From: an uncultured Lachnospiraceae bacterium
GTDB lineage: Bacteria > Bacillota > Clostridia > Lachnospirales > Lachnospiraceae
Direction: 5' to 3'
DNA length: 5,207 bases
Assembly (NCBI GenBank): GCA_946406305.1
Contig: CAMJKC010000116.1
Span: forward strand, 1 to 5,207
Below the pieces are notes generated by a model that saw only the letters and a program-made list of their open reading frames with translations, searched no databases and was not told the origin of the DNA. Each line of letters opens with the position of its first letter. The first letter of the stretch is position 1. The position numbers and the translations under genes were made by a program. Shown here piece after piece: positions 1 to 5,207 of this stretch.

Positions 1-214
1 CCCCTACGTTTTTTGGTTCGCAGTGCTTGCCCTATGGTTTTTGGGCTCGCAGTGCTCGCCCCTACAGTTTTTGGGCTCGCAGTGCTCGCCCCTACGTTTT
101 TTGGGCTCGCAGTGCTTGCCCTATGGTTTTTGGGCTCGCAGTGCTCGTTCCTACAGTTTTTGGGCTCGCAGTGCTCGCCCCTACGGTTCTTGGGCTTAAA
201 GTGTTCGCCCCTAC
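1..214. repeat. GC-rich 29-30 bp tandem repeat array, incomplete at left edge
   Basis: Seven head-to-tail units start at 1, 30, 59, 89, 119, 148 and 178, with a partial eighth at 208-214. Each unit reads roughly CCCCTAC, a short variable spot, a T-run, then GGGCTCGCAGTGCTCG. The GGGC...GCCC ends across a unit junction form an imperfect palindrome, so single-stranded copies could fold into small hairpins. The variable spot after CCTA cycles through three versions (CG, TGG, CAG), so units 1-3 and 4-6 form a higher-order repeat of about 89 bp. The last full unit (178-207) is the most degenerate, with TTAAAG replacing TCGCAG. GC content is far above that of the flanking genes. It resembles dispersed intergenic repeats of the REP/minisatellite kind. 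There are no spacers and no protein-coding signal. The array continues beyond the left edge, so its full size is unknown. Confidence 0.93.
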
Positions 215-1542
215 ATATATTCGTATTTTTTATTGTTTAATAATAGGAAATAAATGCACATAAATAAAGATAAGGACTCAGAGAATATAACAGAGAGCCA
301 TATTCCTTCACTGCCAAATATTTTTGGAATAACTATTATACATAAAACTTGGAAAATGAAAGTCCTAAATATAGATATAACAGAAGAAGTGAACCCATCG
401 TTTAAGGCTGTAAAAAGTGATGAAGAAAAAATATTGTATCCTGCAAGTAGATAAGACATTATAAATATTCTCATACCATGTGAGGTTAAATTTAACAAAT
501 ATTCGTCATACCCTACAAATATATTTGAGAGTGGTCTTGACAAAAAGAAAGATAAACAAGTAAGCACAATGGAGAAAGAAAAAATAATTATTATGCTCTT
601 TTTAAATATGTTTTTAAGTTCTATTTTGTTTTTTGCTCCGTAGTTATAGCTTATCACAGGAGAAATACCAATAGGATATCCAAAAAACACAGCCATAAAC
701 ATATAGCCAATATACATAATAACTCCATAGGCACTTACACCAGCAATACCATAGAGATTTAATAGAGTAAAGTTGTATAATATACTTATAAAACTATATG
801 AAAGATTGCTAAACATTTCGCTCGCACCATTTATTGAGCTTTTGATTATGACATTTAGTGAGCAGCGAGTTTTGCCAAGTCTTAAATTAGAGTTTTTATT
901 AAATATAAAATATAGGAGAGGGATAATGACGCCCATCATTTGCGAGATACCAGTAGCGAGCGCGGCACCAAATATATTCAAATTAAAAATTTTAATAAAC
1001 ATATAATCAAGGACGAGATTCGTGACACCAGAGATTATGGTAGTTATTAGTCCCATTTCTGGTTTTTCTGCTACAACTAAAAAGCTTTGAAAAGTATTTT
1101 GAAGTATGAAAAAAGGAATAAATAAAAATAGAACATTGGCATATACAAGCGACATACTTCGTGTTTTGTTATCAATGTCAAAAAGAAGTATAATATTTTT
1201 TGTGAACATTATACCGAGAAATGAAAATATAATACCTATGAGTATTAAAAAGTATAAAAGAAGTGAAAAATATTCATTAGCCTTTTTATTTTCTTTTTCA
1301 CCAAGTGTTTTTGATACGAGTGCACTACCGCCAGTTCCTATCATCATACCAAAAGAGCCAAGTATCATTTCAAAAGGCCATATGAGATTTACAGAAGCAA
1401 AAGCCTCGCTTCCTATTAGGTTAGATACAAAATAACCATCTACCACACCATAAATAGAAGAGAAAAGTATCATAAATATGCTCGGCATAGTAAATCTAAT
1501 TATTTTTTTGTATGTAAATTTGTCAGATAATTTTATAGCCAT
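211..1542 (-). CDS. MATE-family multidrug/sodium or proton antiporter, complete
   Basis: This encodes a 443-residue inner-membrane exporter of the MATE (MOP superfamily) type, which expels cationic drugs or metabolites in exchange for H+ or Na+. The length and about twelve hydrophobic helices match the family. The N-terminal half has the first helix with PSIFMILFSSIYGVVDGYF (about residues 20-38) and the conserved loop GTGGSALVSKTLGEKENKKAN (about 69-89). The C-terminal half has the paired motif GISPVISYNYGAKN (about 290-305). Asp35 in helix 1 is at a place where DinF-type members carry a coupling acidic residue; that assignment is an inference. The general look is DinF/MepA-like rather than NorM, and the substrate cannot be told. 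The ATG at 1542 places the first helix normally; its ribosome site is weak (GAG about 11 bases upstream). The gene is divergent from the large surface protein and stands alone here. Its TAG stop falls on the edge of the tandem repeat array, so the last residues may have been altered by the repeat. Confidence 0.93.
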   Translation of the reverse strand: MAIKLSDKFTYKKIIRFTMPSIFMILFSSIYGVVDGYFVSNLIGSEAFASVNLIWPFEMILGSFGMMIGTGGSALVSKTLGEKENKKANEYFSLLLYFLILIGIIFSFLGIMFTKNIILLFDIDNKTRSMSLVYANVLFLFIPFFILQNTFQSFLVVAEKPEMGLITTIISGVTNLVLDYMFIKIFNLNIFGAALATGISQMMGVIIPLLYFIFNKNSNLRLGKTRCSLNVIIKSSINGASEMFSNLSYSFISILYNFTLLNLYGIAGVSAYGVIMYIGYMFMAVFFGYPIGISPVISYNYGAKNKIELKNIFKKSIIIIFSFSIVLTCLSFFLSRPLSNIFVGYDEYLLNLTSHGMRIFIMSYLLAGYNIFSSSLFTALNDGFTSSVISIFRTFIFQVLCIIVIPKIFGSEGIWLSVIFSESLSLFMCIYFLLLNNKKYEYM

Positions 1543-1563
1543 AATTTTTTAACTCATTTTATA

Positions 1564-1591
1564 ATTTTAACACATTAATATTTATAGTCAA
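1564..1591 (-). promoter_or_regulatory. Predicted sigma-A promoter of the MATE gene
   Basis: Reading the minus strand, TTGACT (1591-1586) is followed by a 16-base spacer and TAAAAT (1569-1564). Each hexamer has five of six consensus bases. The expected start point is near 1557, giving a leader of roughly 15 bases before the ATG at 1542, enough for only a weak GAG-type ribosome site. This is a sequence-based prediction without experimental support. Confidence 0.6.
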
Positions 1592-1646
1592 GTGAATGAA
1601 GACACAATAAAATCACACATTTATCATATTGAGTTCACTGTATTTA

Positions 1647-1675
1647 TTGAAAAATGCTAATGAATATGCTATTAT
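1647..1675 (+). promoter_or_regulatory. Predicted extended -10 promoter of the large surface protein
   Basis: TTGAAA (1647-1652) and TATTAT (1670-1675) are separated by the ideal 17 bases, and TGC directly precedes the -10 hexamer, giving the extended TGn motif. The expected transcription start is about 1681-1683, which coincides with the ATG at 1682. The transcript would therefore be leaderless or nearly so, and there is no usable Shine-Dalgarno: the only AGG ends two bases before the ATG. A weaker TTGAGT lies at 1629 but has no good -10 partner. Confidence 0.55.
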
Positions 1676-1681
1676 ATAGGT

Positions 1682-1765
1682 ATGTTTAATTCTAATATTC
1701 GTAAAAAATTAAGCATTGTTTTGGTTACAATACAAATTGTAAACACTTTTTTTGGTGTTTATGGG
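1682..1765 (+). other. Predicted Sec signal peptide of the large surface protein
   Basis: Residues 1-28 have a basic n-region (IRKK, residues 6-9), a hydrophobic core (LSIVLVTIQIV, 10-20) and a short polar end, FFGVYG. Cleavage after Gly28 would satisfy the small-residue -3/-1 rule (Val26, Gly28). The following residues are polar and soon become acidic. The exact cleavage site is inferred. Confidence 0.75.
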
Positions 1766-4700
1766 AATAATATTGACCTTATGACTAATAAGGGAGAGTT
1801 AGAAGTCTCTAATTATGAAAGAATGAATTTAGAGTCTTATTTTGATGAAAGTATAGAGTTGGTAGAAGATGATTTTACTGATGAAATTTTAGATGAAGAT
1901 GTTGTAAAAAGTGAAGATATAAATAGCGATGAAGTTAAAGAAGATGAAGTTATAGAAGATGAAATTGTGGAAGATGAAGTTAAAGAAGATGAAGTTGTAG
2001 ATAGTAGCGATGGTAAAAGTGATAATGACGAGGAAACTACTAATGAAGAAAGTGAAAATATAGAAAATAAAGAAGAAAATAATGAAAAAGAAGATGAGGA
2101 AGAAAAGGTAAATAAAGAAGATAAAGAAGAAACAGCAGAAGATGAAAAAGAAAGTATTTTAAATGAGAGCTCTAATGAAAAAGAAAGTGTAAGTGAGATT
2201 GAAGAGTCTAAAGAGACAGAAACAGAAAACATTGAAAGTTCTGTAGAAGAGAGTGAAAATGTGAATTTAGAGAATGATGAAACAAAAAAAGGAGAAACTA
2301 ATTTAATAGCCTCAGCAAGTGATATAGTATTTGAGGATTTAGTAGCTTCAGAAAGTGAAATTAGTTTTTATGGAAGAAGTGATAATGTTTTATCGTTTAT
2401 GGCTAAGTTTGAACAGAAAGACTATGACTATAAAGATGGTGTTTTAAATATATATAGTGATTTAGTTTTTAATGAAAGTTTTGTCATAACAGAAGATATA
2501 GAAATAAATTTGAATGAGAAAACTATAAAAAGCGAAGTATATGATAAAGCAGTGGTTATAAAAAATGCAAATGTGACTATAAAAAACGGAAGCATAATAG
2601 CAAAGTCTGGTGACAGTGGCATACTTGATGGTAATAATTGTATAGAAATATATGATTCTAATTTAACTATAGAAAATGCAAGAATTTTTGGTGGAGATGG
2701 ATATAGCATAAAAGAGAATATAGAGAAGCCAGGAAATGGTGGAATGGCTATATATGGTGAATTTACAAATAATACATATAGTATAACTTTCAATAGTGGA
2801 GTCATAAGAGGTGGAAAAGGTGGAGATGGATACGAAGGAAATGTTAGGGCTTATGGTGGTGAAGGCTTAATTATAAATGATATGGAATTTAATCCAACAG
2901 TTTATGAATATATTATAGCTCACGGATTGATAGGTGACTTTGGTGGTGGAAATGGTGGAGATGCTATACATGTAAATGGTGAAATAAGTGAAGAGAATAT
3001 TATAGTGAATAACATCGGAATAAAAGGTGGAGATGCAGGAAAGATTTTTTCAAATAAAAGAAGGAAATTTAAAACATCTCTTTATGGTGCTGAAATACCT
3101 ACATCCTATGACAGTAGAAGTGAGGGTTATGTGACTCCATTAAGAGACCAAGAGGGAACAGCACTTTGTGCAACTTTCACAGTATGTGCAGTGGCAGAAA
3201 CAAATATGATAAAAAATTATCCAGACTATATAAGGAGTCTTGGATATAGCAATTTAACTGATTTTGATCTTTCAGAAGTGTCTGAAGGGTATTTTTATTT
3301 AAATCCTCCAGAAGATAAAATGGGAATGATAAAACATGAAAATGGAGCAGCAAAAGATGTCCATGGAAATAAAAAATATAGTAGCGTTCACTACGATTAT
3401 GAGGTGAACGAAGAAAATGGAAATGTAGTGACAGATTGGCATGATTGGTATGCAACACAGTTTGACCATTATATATATGGTTCAAGTTTCAGAGGATTTC
3501 AAGCTGAGGAAGTTTTGCCTTGGAGTGAATATACGAATAGTTATTTTGATGAAGAGTTGACAAAGAATCAAATAGTGCATTTAAAGAACACTGAACATTT
3601 TTCACTTAATGAATACAATGATTATTCAAATACTAATTTTTTGGAAACATTTTCATATGAAGGCATAGAAAGAATAAAAAGAGCAGTAGTAAAAAATGGT
3701 GCAGTAGGAATTGGAATTAAAGGTGAAGGCTCAAGTGGAACAGTTACTATTAATGGTGAAACCTATTCAGTTATAAATTCTATTGACTTTGGTGCTTCAG
3801 GTGGTCATATGGTTGCTATAATAGGCTATGATGATAATTTTGATAAAGAAAAATTTCCAGAACATGTTAGGCCAAAAAATAATGGAGCATTTTTAGTAAA
3901 AAACTCTTCTGGTGGAAGATATGATTGGTTATCTTATGAATATAATTATGGCAATTTTGGAGATGTTCTGGTATATGATTTTGTTCCTGCAAGTGGTGTT
4001 TTATATGACAATATGTATTTTTATGATTCTGGAATTAGTAGTTCAAGAACTTCATCAAGTAATAGGTATGTGGTTAGATTTAAGGGTATAAAAGAAGCAG
4101 AAAAAGTAACTGCTGTTAGTGTAATTGTAGGTGCAGATATAAATAATGCAACAGTTAGAGTTTATAAAGTTGGGGGAAATAGTTTAACTCCTCTTAGTGA
4201 GGTTTTAGAAAAGCAAGTAAATCTTTTTAATGGTCTTAATTTTATAGAATTTGAAAGAAATGAATTTTTTGAAATAAAAAAAGATGAGTTATATGTTGTA
4301 GAGATACAGTGTGATGAAGCATTTCCAATAAGGGTTGATGCTAATGCAAGTAGTAATAAGTATCAGACAACTATTGCAAGGGAATCTTTTAGGTATAATA
4401 GTGCAAATAAGAATTGGATAAGCCCATCAAACTTGAACTACCGTATAAAAGCTATAACTTCAGATACATTTAAAGTGACATATGATAGTAATGGTGGAGA
4501 AGGAAGTATGGAACCAGATTATGGTGCACCAGGTGATACTGTAAAAATTAAAGAAAATAAATTCACAAAAACTAAATATGAACTTATAGGTTGGAAAGAT
4601 GGTGATGGTAATTTTTATGAAAAAGAGAGTGATATAACTGATATTAGAAAAGATATAACACTTTATGCACAGTGGAATGAAATATTTATAATATCATTTG

Positions 4701-5207
4701 ATGGAAATGGAGGAGAAGGAACCATGAAAGCTATGGAAATAGCAAGTGGTTCAAGTGCGAATATAAAAGAAAATGAATTTATAAAAGATTTTTATGAGAT
4801 AGATAGGTGGAGAGATAGTGATGGAAATTATTATGACAAAGATGGAAGCATAGCTCCAAAAAAAGATTTGACACTTTATGTAGAGTGGAAGAGATATGAA
4901 TATTTGGTATCGTTTAATGGGAATGGTGGACAAGGAAGTATGGCTCCGTTTAGAGTTAGAGTAGGAAGTTCAGGTAATATTCCAGAAAATGAATTCACAA
5001 GAACTAAATATAAATTCATAGGTTGGAAAGATGGAAATGGAGTGTCATATACTACAACTATAACACCGACAGATGATGTTGTCCTTTATGCACAGTGGAA
5101 TGAAATATTTATAATAACATTTAATGGAAATGGAGGCACAGGGACTATGACGGCTATGGAAATAGCAAGTGGTTCAAGTGCGAATATAAAAGAAAATGAA
5201 TTTATAA
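1682..5207 (+). CDS. Large secreted papain-like (C1) protease-type protein with InlB B-repeats, 3' end outside window
   Basis: One uninterrupted frame of 1175 codons runs off the right edge. Domain order: signal peptide (1-28), Glu/Asp-rich linker (about 41-203), Gly-rich beta-helix-like region (about 254-454), C1 peptidase domain (472-767), lectin-like beta region (about 774-929), and four B-repeats from 930. It is probably exported and held at or released from the cell surface; no anchor signal is visible because the C terminus is missing. Peptidase landmarks are IPTSYDSR (472-479), Gln490, Cys496, GGHMVAIIGYDDNF with His709, and GAFLVKNSSGG with Asn741. Only four Cys are present (320, 496, 502, 877), as expected of an extracellular Gram-positive protein. 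The ATG at 1682 is the first after an in-frame TGA at 1661 and gives a proper signal peptide, which is why it was chosen despite the missing ribosome site. Bacterial relatives with C1 plus lectin-like domains plus B-repeats are common in anaerobic Clostridia. Proteolytic activity is uncertain because both conserved active-site Trp are replaced. Confidence 0.9.
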   Translation, partial: MFNSNIRKKLSIVLVTIQIVNTFFGVYGNNIDLMTNKGELEVSNYERMNLESYFDESIELVEDDFTDEILDEDVVKSEDINSDEVKEDEVIEDEIVEDEVKEDEVVDSSDGKSDNDEETTNEESENIENKEENNEKEDEEEKVNKEDKEETAEDEKESILNESSNEKESVSEIEESKETETENIESSVEESENVNLENDETKKGETNLIASASDIVFEDLVASESEISFYGRSDNVLSFMAKFEQKDYDYKDGVLNIYSDLVFNESFVITEDIEINLNEKTIKSEVYDKAVVIKNANVTIKNGSIIAKSGDSGILDGNNCIEIYDSNLTIENARIFGGDGYSIKENIEKPGNGGMAIYGEFTNNTYSITFNSGVIRGGKGGDGYEGNVRAYGGEGLIINDMEFNPTVYEYIIAHGLIGDFGGGNGGDAIHVNGEISEENIIVNNIGIKGGDAGKIFSNKRRKFKTSLYGAEIPTSYDSRSEGYVTPLRDQEGTALCATFTVCAVAETNMIKNYPDYIRSLGYSNLTDFDLSEVSEGYFYLNPPEDKMGMIKHENGAAKDVHGNKKYSSVHYDYEVNEENGNVVTDWHDWYATQFDHYIYGSSFRGFQAEEVLPWSEYTNSYFDEELTKNQIVHLKNTEHFSLNEYNDYSNTNFLETFSYEGIERIKRAVVKNGAVGIGIKGEGSSGTVTINGETYSVINSIDFGASGGHMVAIIGYDDNFDKEKFPEHVRPKNNGAFLVKNSSGGRYDWLSYEYNYGNFGDVLVYDFVPASGVLYDNMYFYDSGISSSRTSSSNRYVVRFKGIKEAEKVTAVSVIVGADINNATVRVYKVGGNSLTPLSEVLEKQVNLFNGLNFIEFERNEFFEIKKDELYVVEIQCDEAFPIRVDANASSNKYQTTIARESFRYNSANKNWISPSNLNYRIKAITSDTFKVTYDSNGGEGSMEPDYGAPGDTVKIKENKFTKTKYELIGWKDGDGNFYEKESDITDIRKDITLYAQWNEIFIISFDGNGGEGTMKAMEIASGSSANIKENEFIKDFYEIDRWRDSDGNYYDKDGSIAPKKDLTLYVEWKRYEYLVSFNGNGGQGSMAPFRVRVGSSGNIPENEFTRTKYKFIGWKDGNGVSYTTTITPTDDVVLYAQWNEIFIITFNGNGGTGTMTAMEIASGSSANIKENEFI
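1802..2290 (+). other. Acidic low-complexity segment of the surface protein
   Basis: Roughly residues 41-203 are dominated by Glu, Asp, Lys, Ser and Asn with almost no aromatic or hydrophobic residues apart from scattered Val and Ile, so this is probably a disordered, strongly negative stretch. At DNA level the plus strand is highly purine-rich (GAA, GAT and AAA codons). It lies directly after the signal peptide. A spacer, a calcium- or cation-binding surface, or a removable pro-region are all possible; the sequence does not decide between them. Confidence 0.85.
1928..2002 (+). repeat. Five in-frame 15-bp tandem repeats encoding an acidic pentapeptide
   Basis: The units start at 1928, 1943, 1958, 1973 and 1988 and follow GATGAAGTTAAAGAA with few changes. 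They encode DEVKE, DEVIE, DEIVE, DEVKE and DEVVD (residues 83-107). Because the unit length is a multiple of three, slippage would change protein length without breaking the frame. Confidence 0.9.
2441..3043 (+). other. Gly-rich, probable right-handed beta-helix region
   Basis: Residues about 254-454 contain successive short beta-strand segments of the type V-T-I-K-N-G-S-I, L-T-I-E-N-A-R-I, I-T-F-N-S-G-V-I and I-V-N-N-I-G-I. Several end in Gly-rich turns (GGDG, GGKGGDG, GGGNGGDA, GGDAG). The entry segment ITEDIEINLNEKTI resembles the start of pectate-lyase-like or adhesin beta-helices, where a DLNGKTI-type strand opens the solenoid. The region sits between the acidic linker and the protease domain. 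Carbohydrate binding, adhesion or a pro-domain role is possible. I infer the fold from the pattern alone and cannot name a family. Confidence 0.6.
3095..3982 (+). other. Papain-like C1 peptidase domain with diverged active site
   Basis: Residues 472-767. The entry motif IPTSYDSR is the usual LPxxYDLR of bacterial C1 proteases. Gln490 (oxyanion hole) precedes Cys496 by six residues, exactly as Gln19 precedes Cys25 in papain. His709 lies in GGHMVAIIGYDDNF, and Asn741 follows in GAFLVKNSSGG. The 32-residue His-Asn gap fits clostridial relatives with a long loop here. The oddities are CATF where the family has CWAF, a preceding TAL instead of the CGS or YGT type, and NSSG where NSWG is normal. 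The catalytic triad is formally present but its surroundings are not. It could be an active enzyme of changed specificity or a binding pseudo-protease. Confidence 0.85.
4001..4468 (+). other. Lectin-like beta domain following the C1 protease
   Basis: Residues about 774-929 begin YDNMYFYDSGISSS and continue through RYVVRFKG...EKVTAVSVIVGADINNATVRVYKV to ELYVVEIQC. This is the arrangement seen directly after the protease in clostridial C1 surface proteins, where it is annotated as a lectin-like domain. Alternating hydrophobic strands suggest a beta-sandwich. The function is presumed to be glycan or substrate binding and is not shown here. Confidence 0.65.
4469..5207 (+). repeat. Four InlB/Listeria-Bacteroides B-repeats, the last cut by the window end
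   Basis: The repeats begin at about 4469, 4682, 4895 and 5105, each close to 70 residues. Each follows the family pattern: V-x-F/Y-x-x-N-G-G-x-G-x-M, a middle KENEF/IPENEF stretch, a GWKD or RWRD core, and a closing LYAQW or LYVEW. These beta-grasp-like modules usually extend a functional head from the cell surface and may bind host or cell-wall glycans. Repeats 1 and 3 resemble each other, as do 2 and 4, so the array grew by duplicating a two-repeat unit. More copies probably follow. Confidence 0.9.

Noticed and set aside
1..214. CRISPR array
   Set aside because: Units abut directly with no unique spacers, and no cas gene is present.
178..214. Rho-independent terminator for the MATE gene inside the repeat
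   Set aside because: On the minus strand the GGGC/GCCC hairpin is followed by an A-run, not the T-run an intrinsic terminator needs, and the stem has internal mismatches.
13..263. Two overlapping plus-strand frames encoding repeated FGLAVLAP-type peptides
   Set aside because: They are readings of the tandem repeat; the 29/30 bp unit lengths shift frame between copies, and there is no ribosome site or family resemblance.
773..1435. Plus-strand frames opposite the MATE gene
   Set aside because: They are antisense to a complete, recognisable transporter and have no independent support.
1781..1783. Downstream ATG (Met34) as the true start of the surface protein, which would provide a leader
   Set aside because: It would remove the whole signal peptide, and there is no Shine-Dalgarno in front of it.
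1837..2232. Minus-strand frame rich in Ser, Leu and Phe
   Set aside because: It is the antisense shadow of the GAA/GAT/AGT-rich acidic segment.
2428..2805. Minus-strand frame of 125 codons, and similar ones at 3177-3485 and 4751-4933
   Set aside because: All lie inside the well-supported surface protein frame and show no motifs or start signals.

Overview
The window comes from a low-GC, AT-rich genome whose codon use (ATA for Ile, AGA for Arg, A/T third positions) and gene content fit an anaerobic Firmicute of the Clostridia/Tissierellia type. I cannot name the genus from the sequence. The gene content is a MATE exporter and a very large secreted, multi-domain cysteine-protease-like protein with InlB-type B-repeats.

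Layout. Positions 1-214 hold a GC-rich tandem repeat array: seven 29-30 bp units plus a partial eighth, running off the left edge. A complete MATE-family efflux gene lies on the minus strand (211-1542), and its stop codon is made by the first bases of the array. A 139-bp divergent intergenic region (1543-1681) contains one credible sigma-A-type promoter for each direction. The rest, 1682-5207, is one open plus-strand frame of at least 1175 codons with no stop before the window ends.

The large protein reads, from the N terminus: signal peptide; a long Glu/Asp-rich low-complexity segment containing five in-frame 15-bp repeats; a Gly-rich, probably beta-helical segment; a papain-like (C1) peptidase domain with recognisable Gln-Cys-His-Asn positions but a diverged active-site surround; a beta-rich segment in the place where clostridial C1 surface proteases carry a lectin-like domain; and then at least four InlB/Listeria-Bacteroides B-repeats arranged as a duplicated pair. 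Its C terminus and any cell-wall anchor are outside the window.

The two genes diverge and nothing in the sequence ties their functions together. The most notable points are the active site lacking both usual tryptophans, the promoter placed so that the predicted transcript would start at or next to the ATG, the higher-order structure of both repeat arrays, and the MATE stop codon supplied by the repeat. No RNA genes, CRISPR array or insertion sequence were found.
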